This document shows positions 1 to 8,488 of a stretch of DNA of 64,000 bases, in pieces. Positions within the stretch are counted from its first letter, which is position 1, and each line of letters begins with the position of its first letter. Source of the stretch: CAVTLG01 sp963802635 (GTDB taxonomy: Bacteria > Chloroflexota > Ktedonobacteria > Ktedonobacterales > Ktedonobacteraceae); contig CAWDJJ010000003.1 in assembly GCA_963802635.1 (NCBI GenBank), forward strand, positions 62,001-126,000, read 5' to 3'. The notes below the pieces were generated by a model that made no database searches, was not told the DNA's origin, and was given only the letters and a program-made list of their open reading frames with translations. Both the position numbers and the translations under genes were made by a program.

Positions 1-935
1 AGTCCAAAGATGCCAACCGTTGGTGCACCCACGGCGGCTGCGATATGCATAAGTCCTGCATCATTGCCTACAAAGACGTCTACCAGTTCCAGTACCGCTG
101 CTGCGACTTTGATGTTGCCCTGACCAGCGAGACTACGCGCAGCTATGGGTGATTGTAGCTGGGCTATGATGTGTTGATGCAGCGCGGCCTCTTCGGGACC
201 TCCCAGCAGCAACAATTGTCCACCAACGTCATGGTAAAGCCTATCGGCCAATTGCGCAAAACGCTCTGGTGCCCAGCGGCGGGCAATACTGTAGCCTCCG
301 CTACCAGGATGCATGGCGATGATCGGACGGGTAATGCTGTCTGGTGTGGTGTTCCCATAGACGATCTGGCGTGCTTGCTGCCTCTCCGTCTCACTCAGAG
401 GCAGTTCCAGGCGTTTATTGTTGATACTAGCACCAGCGGCTACTGCTATAGCCTGCGCATATTCGGATTCGTGCCTGGCTTCGAAGCCCGCATCCTGGAC
501 GCGTACGTTGAGAAACCAGCCGTGTCCGTTGTCCAGTCCAATGCGCCATTTTGCGCCGGTGGCACGCATGAGGAGCTGATGTTTCAGGCGTCCAAAGGGC
601 AAGGTAAGATGGTGCAGCAGAAGCACGGCGTCGTAGTGACCGCTGCGCAACGTGCGCCAGAGTGTTTGTAAGGGGAGTAAAACCTGTGGTCGGCGCATCA
701 CGTGCTTAAGATCGTCGAAGAGATACTTATTCAGTACAATCGTATTGTTGATGATGTTCCAGTTGTCAAGCAGTCCCGCAGATTCAGGCGTGACGAGCAG
801 ATCGATGCGCGCCTGTGGATAGGACTCGCGCAATGCACGTAAAGCAGGTGTTGCTAACAAGAGATCGCCAATGCCCGCAAGTTTGACGACCAGAATGTGA
901 GCGTCAGCCGGTAGTGTAATCTGTGTGCGTTTCAC
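1..935 (-). CDS. glycosyltransferase family 9 (heptosyltransferase-like), 3' end cut by window
   Basis: Reading leftward from a GTG at 935 (KRTQITLPADAHILVVKLAG...) the frame stays open to the window edge, giving 311 codons. The N-terminal part has the family 9 opening (ILVVKLAGIGDLLLATPALR) and the distal part the nucleotide-sugar-binding stretch (GNDAGLMHIAAAVGAPTVGIFG). Family 9 enzymes transfer sugars, classically ADP-heptose, during assembly of surface glycans. The acceptor here is unknown, and a classical LPS role is unlikely in a Chloroflexota-like host. The GTG overlaps the TGA of the upstream glycosyltransferase (GTGA-type overlap), implying translational coupling. The family is clear, the substrate is not. 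Confidence 0.85.
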   Translation of the reverse strand, partial: MKRTQITLPADAHILVVKLAGIGDLLLATPALRALRESYPQARIDLLVTPESAGLLDNWNIINNTIVLNKYLFDDLKHVMRRPQVLLPLQTLWRTLRSGHYDAVLLLHHLTLPFGRLKHQLLMRATGAKWRIGLDNGHGWFLNVRVQDAGFEARHESEYAQAIAVAAGASINNKRLELPLSETERQQARQIVYGNTTPDSITRPIIAMHPGSGGYSIARRWAPERFAQLADRLYHDVGGQLLLLGGPEEAALHQHIIAQLQSPIAARSLAGQGNIKVAAAVLELVDVFVGNDAGLMHIAAAVGAPTVGIFG

Positions 936-2245
936 TCGTGTACCTCTTGCTTTACCGCCAGATGTGTTTGCTCGTTCAGCTTGTTGTGTACCACTTTGAG
1001 TACCTGCTCCGGCGTAATATCTTTCATACATTGTGTGGTGTAAAAACGGCAGTCTGCGGGACCATCCTGCGCAGTATAACAGGGACTACACCAGATGTCG
1101 CTACGCAGTATGCTGGCGTAAGGGCTGACAGGACCACTCATGACTGGATCTGTCGGTCCATGAATGGCGATGAGTGGCGTCCCGACGGCGGCTGCAATGT
1201 GCATTGGTCCACTATCTCCGCTAATGAGCAGCGCCGCCTGCTGAAGCAGGGCCGCGAGTTGCGACAGACTCGTCTGGCCTGCCAGGTTGAATGGTTGTTT
1301 ATGGGTCCGTTGTGTGATGGCCTCGATGAGCGGGAGATCGTCGCGCGTGCCGGTGAGCACGATATTGGCACTATCTTCTGCTATGAGCTTATCGATCAGG
1401 CGCGCCCAGTAAGGAATGGGCCAGCGCTTGGATTGGCCGTTATTGGAGCTGACGTGGCAGGCGATAAGTGGTTTATCGAGGGCTATACCTGCTCGTTGTA
1501 ACAGTTCTGCGGTGTCTCTGCTAACCTCGGGCGCGACGTAGAGGTGTGGGATACGATCTTCTGGTGTGATACTGGCACCGGCGGCCTGGGCCAGCCGTAG
1601 GCAGTAATCAACCTCGTGCAGGTGATTCCCGCTCTGCCAGTGTGCGCCGGGCACCTCATCGGTCATAAAGCCTGGATAGCCCTCGCGAGCAAAGCCGATA
1701 CGTCGTGGCGCGCCACTGATCACTGCGAGTATGGCGGCCCAGGGACCAAAGACACTGACGGCAAGATCGTAGTGTCGCGCGTGTAAATGCCGCCATAGGG
1801 CACGTAGCTCACGCCAGGATTGCAGTTTGAACAGAGCTTTGGGGCGTCGCCAGATATTGGGATCGTAAGGAATGACTTCCGCAAGATCTGGATCGTGCAT
1901 AACCACTTTGGCGCTGGATGGTATGGCGAGTAAATCAATCTCGGCCTCGGGATACGTGCGTTTGAGCAGGTGTACAACGGTCAATGAAAGCACCAGATCG
2001 CCGATCAGGTCAACGCGTAGTACTAAGATGCGCCGTGGCTGAAAGCTCTGCGGGGTGAGTGCGATTTTATGGCGTCCAGAGCGGCCCAGTCGCAGTAGAG
2101 TCCCAAGAATGCTCATGAGGATGAAGATGCCGCTGAGCAAGATGCGCTTGCTCGTGCGTACGCTAACATTGCGGAAATCGCGTCGTGCGTCCGGGCGCAG
2201 TGGGTAGCCGAAATCATCTCGTTGTGGAAGTGATGTATCTGTCAT
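932..2245 (-). CDS. glycosyltransferase family 9
   Basis: 437 residues. After a basic N-terminus and a hydrophobic segment (about residues 33-50, probable membrane anchor) comes the family 9 motif RILVLRVDLIGDLVLS (about 72-87), then a C-terminal half with SGDSGPMHIAAAVGTPLIAI and GPTDP, the usual nucleotide-sugar site. A Cys-rich tail (CSPCYTAQ, CRFYTTQCM) resembles that of other ADP-heptose:LPS heptosyltransferase II-like proteins. It is the first gene of a two-gene unit: its stop overlaps the GTG start of the next family 9 gene. Likely role: cell-surface polysaccharide assembly; donor and acceptor cannot be told from sequence. Confidence 0.88.
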   Translation of the reverse strand: MTDTSLPQRDDFGYPLRPDARRDFRNVSVRTSKRILLSGIFILMSILGTLLRLGRSGRHKIALTPQSFQPRRILVLRVDLIGDLVLSLTVVHLLKRTYPEAEIDLLAIPSSAKVVMHDPDLAEVIPYDPNIWRRPKALFKLQSWRELRALWRHLHARHYDLAVSVFGPWAAILAVISGAPRRIGFAREGYPGFMTDEVPGAHWQSGNHLHEVDYCLRLAQAAGASITPEDRIPHLYVAPEVSRDTAELLQRAGIALDKPLIACHVSSNNGQSKRWPIPYWARLIDKLIAEDSANIVLTGTRDDLPLIEAITQRTHKQPFNLAGQTSLSQLAALLQQAALLISGDSGPMHIAAAVGTPLIAIHGPTDPVMSGPVSPYASILRSDIWCSPCYTAQDGPADCRFYTTQCMKDITPEQVLKVVHNKLNEQTHLAVKQEVHE

Positions 2246-2338
2246 CTGTTATCCTGCCATTGAGTGTTGCTGATTGTCATTATAGGGATATTGCTACAAA
2301 GTTGCAATCTTCTGTGCCGATGGAGGTTGTTTAGAGGT

Positions 2339-2614
2339 TTAGTACTCATCAGGTCGTGTGGCTTGTTCTAGTGCAGCGAGATAGCTGAGCGCTTGCTGCG
2401 ACGAAGTTCCGCACATTTCTTCGGTTGGTCGCAAAAGATTACAAATAGCTGGACGCTCGGGTTTGCCAAAGAGTTTGCAGCGATTGTCGGGGGTAAGTTG
2501 AACGCAACGTATACCTGCAGGTTTGCCGTTTGGCATACCAGGGATAGGAGATGAGATTGAGGGAGCAATACAGCAAGCTCCACAGCCAACTCTACATTCC
2601 ATTTGTAATCTCAT
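2339..2614 (-). CDS. YkgJ-type cysteine cluster (zinc/iron-chelating) protein
   Basis: 91 residues with the family's N-terminal cluster CRVGCGACC (about residues 7-15), then IRCVQLTPDNRCKLFGKPERPAIC, which gives the typical spaced Cys/Arg-Pro pattern of the YkgJ (CxxCxxCC) domain. Members are thought to bind zinc or an iron-sulfur cluster; no reaction is established. Met at 2602 (five codons in) is an alternative start, and no strong ribosome binding site separates the two. It lies 93 bases upstream of the glycosyltransferase pair on the same strand. Confidence 0.75.
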   Translation of the reverse strand: MRLQMECRVGCGACCIAPSISSPIPGMPNGKPAGIRCVQLTPDNRCKLFGKPERPAICNLLRPTEEMCGTSSQQALSYLAALEQATRPDEY

Positions 2615-2842
2615 TTTTGCTATTTTATCATATGAAGGGCATAGAAAACTATCCCAAAAGTGGCAATGGGGACGTTTTCTCTCACGAGAGGATACAACAG
2701 GGCCATAAAATGGCCGGTTGGCTTCACTGGCGAGATAGTGGTATCTGCATATCTATCACGTAGAGTGAGCTGTCTGGTATGCAAATGGTTGTCTGGTATT
2801 CAGCACCCAGGATTATCCCCCTACACCTTATCCGGGAGCATC

Positions 2843-2869
2843 GGTCGCGGTTTCCCCAAAGCCGCGACC
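2843..2869. repeat. GC-rich hairpin
   Basis: Inverted repeat with an 8-bp stem and 11-base loop, then GCTCTTTCAG. It could end transcription weakly toward the right, or be a small dispersed palindrome. No partner copy was found in the window. Confidence 0.45.
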
Positions 2870-2942
2870 GCTCTTTCAGTGTGAGTAACGTTCCTAATAA
2901 ATGTTATCATGTACCGCATCTCATCGCCTTTCTTAGATAGGG

Positions 2943-2976
2943 TTTCAGCTCGCTTTTTGTCAATAGCGAGCTGAAA
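2943..2976. repeat. perfect 12-bp stem hairpin
   Basis: TTTCAGCTCGCT and its exact complement flank a 10-base loop. No T-run follows, so an intrinsic terminator is not well supported. It sits about 190 bases upstream of the membrane-anchored protein gene and could be a regulatory structure in its leader. Confidence 0.45.
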
Positions 2977-3163
2977 TCGGACACACTCTTATAAAAAACA
3001 GGCGTAATAACTGCTTCTATTACATGCATATGTCAGTCAAAACAGGTACCAATTCTGGCTATAGAGCCTAGCTTTTACAAGGCAGTATACCGATAGAGTG
3101 GTATGATAAAAACACATGGTAAGGATCTACTAAAGAATAATAAAGAAGAGAGAGCCGTACGCA

Positions 3164-3877
3164 ATGCAACAGATGCTATCAAACCGACAAAAGCAGAATA
3201 ATAGCAGTAATCAGACACATACTATGATTATTACAGCTATCACCCTCTTTGCTCTTTCCGGTCTTATCGTAGGACTTGCAGTGGGAGCATTCATGCGTAC
3301 GCAGCGTCCTCAAACACCTACAGTTGCCAAAGATAAAACTGCTCCTACAGCAACGCCCGAGCCGACGGCAACCCCTAAAACAACTGTCCAGGCTCAGGCG
3401 ATTGGTTGCCCGGCGATGACGATCAGCGCGTATGAGCAGGTAGCAGGTAGCGCCACCACGTACACTGTTACTGCGCAAGTAAGGGATCGCTCTGGCGGCG
3501 CAGCATGTAGTCAGCAGAACAAACCTCTGGCGGTTACAGGTGTGACCTGTAAGATCTGGCTGGTAAAAGTTCTCCCGACTAATAAGCAAACTTCGTTCCC
3601 TAATGATACGGACAACCTTTTAAAAGGCGATGTTGCCCACTTGACTGGCTCATTGACTATAACGGAAGCTGGAGGCGATGCTCGCCCTGAAGTGACTGGC
3701 TTGCAGTTCTCTGCTGGTACGTCGCAAACGCAGACATGTAATAATCAGGGCCTCGGTACATGGCAATATACCATATCATCCCAGGTACCTGCTGGCAGAT
3801 ATAGCTTGCTGGCGCTGACTGACTGGAGCGGCTACTACAATTGGAGCTGGATCGATATTGCCGTCTCGCAGCAGTGA
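3164..3877 (+). CDS. membrane-anchored extracytoplasmic protein of unknown function
   Basis: 237 residues. A polar N-terminus (about 1-20) is followed by one transmembrane segment (about 21-42, MIITAITLFALSGLIVGLAV), a Pro/Thr-rich linker (TPTVAKDKTAPTATPEPTAT), then a probably extracytoplasmic domain of about 155 residues with four cysteines that could form disulfides and a Trp/Tyr-rich end (DWSGYYNWSWIDI). This is the layout of a tethered cell-surface domain. A purine-rich AGAAGAGAGAG lies upstream of the ATG. No family recognised and no operon partner. Confidence 0.65.
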   Translation: MQQMLSNRQKQNNSSNQTHTMIITAITLFALSGLIVGLAVGAFMRTQRPQTPTVAKDKTAPTATPEPTATPKTTVQAQAIGCPAMTISAYEQVAGSATTYTVTAQVRDRSGGAACSQQNKPLAVTGVTCKIWLVKVLPTNKQTSFPNDTDNLLKGDVAHLTGSLTITEAGGDARPEVTGLQFSAGTSQTQTCNNQGLGTWQYTISSQVPAGRYSLLALTDWSGYYNWSWIDIAVSQQ

Positions 3878-4020
3878 TGCCCTACCAAACATCCTATTCC
3901 TCTACTCCTCTTTAGAAGGCTTTGTCGTAGCGTGCTATACTGTAGCTTGCGTATGCATGAATGCTTCTACTTTTCTTGAGAGAGAGCAAAAAACCTTCAC
4001 TACTAGTGCTGGCAGGTGTT

Positions 4021-5010
4021 ATGAATATAACCGTCGCATATTTTCATTCTTTTTTCCATCCAGAGATCGTGAAACGCGATTTTGAGCAGATCCGTGCCTC
4101 CGGTGCCGGAAATATCGTCTATGCTCTGCACGAGCAAGAAGAGCCACGCTGGCCGCGCGACCTGGAACGCGGATTGCGCCAGGCCCAGGACGCAGGTTTG
4201 AAGGTCCATTTAAGTCTTGGACGCTTCGGCAATTTGTTTGCTGGCCCGACATTCATGCCTAGCTGGTACACATTCCATAACGCTCGCTCATTGGTGAAAG
4301 ACCGCCATGGGCGAGACCATGATATGTCTTGCTTCAATCATGAAGACTTCCGCTCCTGGCTCTTTAAAGAAATAGTCTATTATCTGTCTACCTATCCTAT
4401 TAGCGGCATTCTCATCGATGAACCACGTACCCCAGATATTACCTGCTTTTGTTCTGTGTGTCGTGCGCTCTGCCCGGACATCACTGACTTACAGCACTTT
4501 CGTCGCCGCTCGCTGATCAGTTTCTTTCATGAGCTGTTTGCCTGTGTCAAGCGTACTAACGCGCGCGTGAAAACCTCTCTTGTGCTCCTACCACAGGATC
4601 TAGGACTGGCTGAGGAACTGGCGACGATTCCGTATCTGGATACACTTGGTTGTCACATGTTCTGGCAATTGCTGAACGAGGATGTGACGAGAGTAGAGCA
4701 ATGGGCAAAAACAGCGGTTGATAGCGCACACACTGGCGGCAAACGTAGCCAGCTCTGGTTGCAGAACTTTAATCTCGATGAGCATAATGAGCCACTTTTA
4801 GAGCAATCATTCAACGGATTACTGGCCGCTGAGCCGGATGAGATGGCCTGCTACTATTTCTGGCGCAACAACGCAAATCCCGAGCAGGTCTGGCAGAAGA
4901 CACGCGACCTGTTGCGACATATTCCCCGCCGCCAACTCTATTGGCAATCAACACTTTCACGCATCCCCGTACCTCAGAAGCAGGAGTCTGGTAGCGGCGA
5001 AAACGCGTAG
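4021..5010 (+). CDS. TIM-barrel-like protein of unknown function (glycosidase-like)
   Basis: About 329 residues from the ATG at 4021 (MNITVAYFHSFFHPE), chosen because GGCAGGTG precedes it; the frame is open from 3961. The pattern suggests an (alpha/beta)8 glycosidase-like fold: strand-ending acidic or aromatic residues in IVYALHEQEEPRW, LKVHLSLGRFGNLFAG, GILIDEPRTPD, LDTLGCHMFWQ and MACYYFWRNNANPEQ. The ILIDEP stretch resembles a barrel strand carrying a catalytic acid. CFCSVCRALCP could bind a metal. No signal peptide, so cytoplasmic. Function not assigned. Convergent with the next gene. Confidence 0.65.
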   Translation: MNITVAYFHSFFHPEIVKRDFEQIRASGAGNIVYALHEQEEPRWPRDLERGLRQAQDAGLKVHLSLGRFGNLFAGPTFMPSWYTFHNARSLVKDRHGRDHDMSCFNHEDFRSWLFKEIVYYLSTYPISGILIDEPRTPDITCFCSVCRALCPDITDLQHFRRRSLISFFHELFACVKRTNARVKTSLVLLPQDLGLAEELATIPYLDTLGCHMFWQLLNEDVTRVEQWAKTAVDSAHTGGKRSQLWLQNFNLDEHNEPLLEQSFNGLLAAEPDEMACYYFWRNNANPEQVWQKTRDLLRHIPRRQLYWQSTLSRIPVPQKQESGSGENA

Positions 5011-5088
5011 AGCCTTCTTTTGCGACAGTCGTGATCATCCACCGCAAAAGTTCGCGCCCTACGCGCTCACATACACCAATCACACAGA

Positions 5089-5886
5089 CTAAGCTCGACG
5101 CCCACCTGGTAAAGATGGCGTATCTTTATCCTTATCGTCCTGGTAGGTCTTCTCCAGCAGTTCGCGTAACGCCTGGATCTGCTTGCGCGTCGCCTCCAGA
5201 TCCTTGCTCGCTGTGAGAATCAGCGCCTGCACACCAAGCGTGCTGATAGTGTATGCGTCAGCCTCGGTCAGATTGCCTGTGACATTGAGGAATGCCGGAT
5301 AGCGCACCGCTTCGCGCACCGCACGGTAGCTCAGGACTTCTTCGATGCTCATTGCGCCGATCCTTGCAGTCAAACCAAAGTCCAGCAGGACAGCCGCGAT
5401 ACCATCAAAGGCAACCAGATTGCGAATGTAGAGAGGATAGATCTCCTCTTTGCGCATCGGCACAATGACGATCTTTTCGATATCCTTGGTCTCTAATGCT
5501 AACAGACGGGCCGGAGCAGTAAAGGGCAGAATGATATATTGTATGCCCTGATCTTTGAGCTGTGCAATGCTCTCGCGATCCAGATTGTCCCAACCGCTAG
5601 TAATATTTAAGCCAGTCACCAGAGACTTGTTGCTCGCTTTAGCGGCATCAATTTCATCCTTCACCGCCTCAAGCGCAGCCTTATCTTTGCCGTCCCAGTG
5701 GAAGAGCAAACCATCTGCGCCCGCTTTCAATATCGCTTCTGCGCTTCCGGCAATCACCTGGGAGATCTCGACAACCAGAGCCGACGAGCGGGTCTTGAAT
5801 TCGGACCGATTTTTGCCCAGGAAGCCCATGCCTCCACTGCTCTGTGCCCGGCGTGCCTGCGTAAACAAATCTTGCAGTTTAGCCAT
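5089..5886 (-). CDS. conserved-looking alpha/beta-barrel-like protein, function unknown
   Basis: 265 residues, no signal peptide or membrane segment. Regularly spaced beta-alpha units (ALVVEISQVIAGSAEAI, ADGLLFHWDGKD, KSLVTGLNITSGW, GIQYIILPFTAPARLL, IEKIVIVPMRKEE, GIAAVLLDFGLTARIG, YPAFLNVTGNL, GVQALILTASKD) look like a TIM-barrel or similar alpha/beta protein, with a charged C-terminal tail (TYQDDKDKDTPS). The pattern resembles indole-3-glycerol-phosphate-synthase-like or other phosphate-binding barrels, but no catalytic signature is clear. A candidate promoter lies about 155 bases upstream. Confidence 0.65.
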   Translation of the reverse strand: MAKLQDLFTQARRAQSSGGMGFLGKNRSEFKTRSSALVVEISQVIAGSAEAILKAGADGLLFHWDGKDKAALEAVKDEIDAAKASNKSLVTGLNITSGWDNLDRESIAQLKDQGIQYIILPFTAPARLLALETKDIEKIVIVPMRKEEIYPLYIRNLVAFDGIAAVLLDFGLTARIGAMSIEEVLSYRAVREAVRYPAFLNVTGNLTEADAYTISTLGVQALILTASKDLEATRKQIQALRELLEKTYQDDKDKDTPSLPGGRRA

Positions 5887-6041
5887 TGCTCATATTTCTC
5901 CTTATCATCATACATAATAGTTATGTGTTGGCTCATGCACGAGTATAAACATCTCGTGGCGGATAGGTCGGGCATAGAGAAGAGTTTAGCGAGGGGTTTC
6001 TCTGCGCGTTCCAAACACTATCTGAGTAGAAAGGTTAGTTT

Positions 6042-6071
6042 ATTATAGCACTTGCTCGACCGCAGCGTCAG
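6042..6071 (-). promoter_or_regulatory. candidate sigma-70-type promoter for the 5089-5886 gene
   Basis: On the minus strand a perfect TATAAT (6042-6047) is preceded, after 18 bases, by CTGACG (6066-6071), a four-of-six match to TTGACA. The 5' leader would be about 150 bases. Confidence 0.4.
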
Positions 6072-6202
6072 CCAATCCCACCTGACCAGCTAGATGCTGA
6101 AATTTCCTTGAGGTAATGATACTCTTCTGTTCATTTTCTTGTATACTCTTGCTTCTGTTGCATGTATCAATTATAATGGTCCATGCTCCTGTCTGTTAAT
6201 TT

Positions 6203-6284
6203 ATATTGCCTTGCATTCAGATGAGCAATATGCAAAAGCATATTGCTAGCAACGAGAGTGGCGTTTCTGAATGCCTATGGGTTT
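6203..6284. repeat. dispersed palindromic repeat, copy A
   Basis: Begins ATATTGCCTTGCATTCAG and ends TTTCTGAATGCCTATGGG, the two asymmetric ends shared by copies D, E, F and G. Between them is an inner hairpin (AGCAATATGC/GCATATTGCT). It lies just upstream of the tyrosine recombinase, whose frame could otherwise be extended into it. Confidence 0.75.
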
Positions 6285-6325
6285 AGTGCTTGGCATGGAG
6301 CCGTCAATTTGTGCGGAAGGGTGTT

Positions 6326-7228
6326 ATGTTGCAAGAAGTTGTTGATGATTATATTGCTGCTCTCTCGAAGAGAAAATTTGAACGTAGTGGTAGCCCGAAT
6401 ACGGCCATGGCCTACCGCAACGATCTGAACCAGTTGTGTGGTTACATTATGTCGCAAAAGGTGGAAGACTGGTCACAGGTCACGCGTGAACAGATCGCCG
6501 CCTATCTGCTGGAGATGCGCGAAGGGCAAGCCTATCGACCAGCAACCATTGCCCGCAAGATTGCTGCCTTTAAGTCTTTCTTTCGCTACCTCCATGAAAA
6601 AGGTCTGATTGATCCTGACCCCGTGGAGCATATCGACACACCACGTATCCAGAAGGGTTTACCGCAGATCTTGAGTCCTGAACAGGTCAACAGGCTGTTT
6701 GCGCAGGTCGCAGAAGATACTCCCGGTGGGTTGCGTGATCTGGCAATGTTGCATGTCTTGTACTCAACCGGCATGCGCGTAACCGAGCTAATCTCGCTCA
6801 ATATGGCTGACTTTCAGCCCGAACAGGCAACGATGCACTGTCCGGCCAGCGGTCGTCAGGCGAAACGAGATCGCATACTGCCTTTGTCGGTGGCGGCCCT
6901 CGATGTCACTTTACGCTATAGAGAACAGGCGCGTTCACATTTTTTGCGCTCAGCAGAAGAAACTGCGCTGTTTCTTAACCATCATGGCGAGCGTTTAACG
7001 CGCCAGGGTTTCTGGCTGATCATTAAAGGCTATGCGAGACAGGTGGATATTATGAGCATCACACCCCATATGTTACGGCACTCGTTCGCTATTCTGATGC
7101 TGAATGAAGGTATGGAATTGCGCTCTGTGCAGCAACTATTGGGTCATGCACATATTTCCACGACTCAAATCTATAGTCAGATGGCCCATATTCGTCCTCC
7201 AGGAGCTGACTGTGGTTCTCAAACATAG
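6326..7228 (+). CDS. tyrosine recombinase / site-specific integrase (XerC/XerD-like)
   Basis: 300 residues from the ATG at 6326, chosen for the GGAAGGG upstream; an earlier TTG (6290) lies by the repeat. An N-terminal SAM-like DNA-binding domain (about 1-105; YRNDLNQLCGYI, TIARKIAAFKSFFRYLHEKG) precedes the catalytic domain with the full set Arg151 (STGMRVTEL), Lys180, His248 and Arg251 (HMLRHSF), His274 (LLGHAHISTT) and nucleophile Tyr283. It cuts and rejoins DNA through a phosphotyrosine link. Length fits XerC/D, but the housekeeping dimer-resolution role is not shown; it may be a phage- or element-type enzyme. It is bracketed by palindromic repeats (copy A upstream, B and C downstream). 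Confidence 0.9.
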   Translation: MLQEVVDDYIAALSKRKFERSGSPNTAMAYRNDLNQLCGYIMSQKVEDWSQVTREQIAAYLLEMREGQAYRPATIARKIAAFKSFFRYLHEKGLIDPDPVEHIDTPRIQKGLPQILSPEQVNRLFAQVAEDTPGGLRDLAMLHVLYSTGMRVTELISLNMADFQPEQATMHCPASGRQAKRDRILPLSVAALDVTLRYREQARSHFLRSAEETALFLNHHGERLTRQGFWLIIKGYARQVDIMSITPHMLRHSFAILMLNEGMELRSVQQLLGHAHISTTQIYSQMAHIRPPGADCGSQT

Positions 7229-7300
7229 TAGTAACAGATGCTAACTGGCCGTACTGAAGTGTCTATGCCTGCTAAATAGACATATGCCTTCAGCGCTATA

Positions 7301-7328
7301 TATTGCCTTGCATTTGAATGCATATGAG
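7301..7328. repeat. dispersed palindromic repeat, minimal copy B
   Basis: TATTGCCTTGCATTTGAATGCATATGAG has the family's left end fused almost directly to its right-end half (GCATTTGAATGC palindrome) with no interior. Looks like an internally deleted copy. Confidence 0.55.
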
Positions 7329-7372
7329 TAACACATGTCCAATATGTGCTATGCTATAGAAAACATGGCACT

Positions 7373-7440
7373 ATTTCCTTGCATTTAGATGCGTATTCGT
7401 GCAAAAACCAGATGACGCGTAATACGCATCTAAATGCATG
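7373..7440. repeat. dispersed palindromic repeat, variant copy C
   Basis: ATTTCCTTGCATTTAGATGC at the left and its near-complement GCATCTAAATGCATG at the right enclose a long hairpin: a 17-bp stem GCATTTAGATGCGTATT/AATACGCATCTAAATGC around a 26-base loop. It lies between the recombinase and purine nucleoside phosphorylase genes, within their intergenic leader. Confidence 0.65.
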
Positions 7441-7465
7441 TAGCGCTCAGGAGCCACAAAAAAAG

Positions 7466-8314
7466 ATGCTTTACGATCAAGTTGTCGCGGCTACAACAGC
7501 AATCCAGGCACAGAGTACAGTGGAACCTGTACTGGCCTTGATTCTCGGTTCAGGTCTGGGGGATCTGGCGAACGAGCTACAAGATGCTGTAGCAATCCCT
7601 TATACGGAGATTCCGCACTTCGCTCGCTCAACTGTTGCGGGACACGCGGGACGCCTGTTGATGGGGACACTAGAGGACGTGCCTGTGGTAGCAATGCAGG
7701 GGCGTTTCCATCTCTACGAGGGCTATACAGCTCAGACTGTGACGTTGCCGGTGCGCGTTATGCGGCAGTTAGGAGCACAGACCCTCATCGTGAGTAATGC
7801 GGCTGGTGGTGTCAACCCTGCCTACCGTCCAGGCGACTTTATGCTGCTGCGGGATCACATTAACTTCCCTGGCATGGCGGGCATGGGTCCACAGGTGGGA
7901 GCATACGATGAGCGTCTGGGTGGTGAGCGCTTTCCGCCAATGGCGAAGGTGTATGATGCGGAGCTACGCACGCTGGCCCACACTGTAGCGCAGGCTCATC
8001 CGGGTATAACGCTGCACGAGGGTGTCTACACATGGCAGGTGGGGCCGACCTACGAGACTCCTGCGGAACTGACTTTTTTGCGTATCGTTGGTACAGACGC
8101 TGTGGGCATGTCCACCGTACCTGAAGCCATCGTGGCGCGTGATATCGGTATGCGCGTGCTTGGACTGAGTCTGATCACCAATACCGCCACCGGCAACGAG
8201 ACGCAAGAAGTGAACCATGCCGCAGTCTTAGCCGCTGCAGACGCGGCACGTCTCAACTTCTCGACGCTGGTGCGCGAGATCGTACGTGCCATAGCCCGAC
8301 CATCAGCAAGCTAA
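7466..8314 (+). CDS. purine nucleoside phosphorylase (trimeric PNP, inosine/guanosine type)
   Basis: 282 residues from the ATG at 7466, preceded by CAGGAG; the longer frame reads through repeat copy C and was rejected. Reversible phosphorolysis of purine nucleosides to base plus (deoxy)ribose-1-phosphate, in cytosolic purine salvage. Motifs: LILGSGLGDL (phosphate-binding loop), HAGRLLMG, MQGRFHLYEGY, VSNAAGGVNP, YTWQVGPTYETPAE and VGMSTVPEAIVA, followed by SLITNTATG and EVNHAAVL. Length and motif order match the low-molecular-mass trimeric PNP class. MTA phosphorylase is a relative, but the AAGG and Glu/Asn base-site motifs favour PNP. Stands alone. Confidence 0.93.
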   Translation: MLYDQVVAATTAIQAQSTVEPVLALILGSGLGDLANELQDAVAIPYTEIPHFARSTVAGHAGRLLMGTLEDVPVVAMQGRFHLYEGYTAQTVTLPVRVMRQLGAQTLIVSNAAGGVNPAYRPGDFMLLRDHINFPGMAGMGPQVGAYDERLGGERFPPMAKVYDAELRTLAHTVAQAHPGITLHEGVYTWQVGPTYETPAELTFLRIVGTDAVGMSTVPEAIVARDIGMRVLGLSLITNTATGNETQEVNHAAVLAAADAARLNFSTLVREIVRAIARPSAS

Positions 8315-8488
8315 CGCTCTTGTTCTGCTTGCTATATAACTATGTTGTTTGCTATGATTTTTAATTGATTGATGAAAAATGTTCTCTTTTTAGAAGGTGA
8401 TATTCGTAGCAATAGCTGAAAGATAGATGCTGATAAAGTAGAACTGCTTCTGTATGTACCTTTTTCGCCTGATATGGGAGATACTATA

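Larger units (their letters stand above)
2615..3163. other. gene-free stretch with two strong hairpins
   Basis: No convincing coding region in 549 bases. It holds a GC-rich hairpin at 2843-2869 (8-bp stem GGTCGCGG/CCGCGACC) and a perfect 12-bp stem hairpin at 2943-2976 (TTTCAGCTCGCT/AGCGAGCTGAAA). Neither is followed by a clear T-run on the + strand. The rest is AT-rich and should include the promoter of the gene starting at 3164. Confidence 0.5.

Noticed and set aside
171..671. + strand frame of 166 codons at the left edge
   Set aside because: Antisense to a clear family 9 glycosyltransferase; no ribosome binding site or family.
7346..7465. Longer N-terminus of purine nucleoside phosphorylase
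   Set aside because: The extra 40 codons read through repeat copy C, and a ribosome binding site precedes the ATG at 7466.
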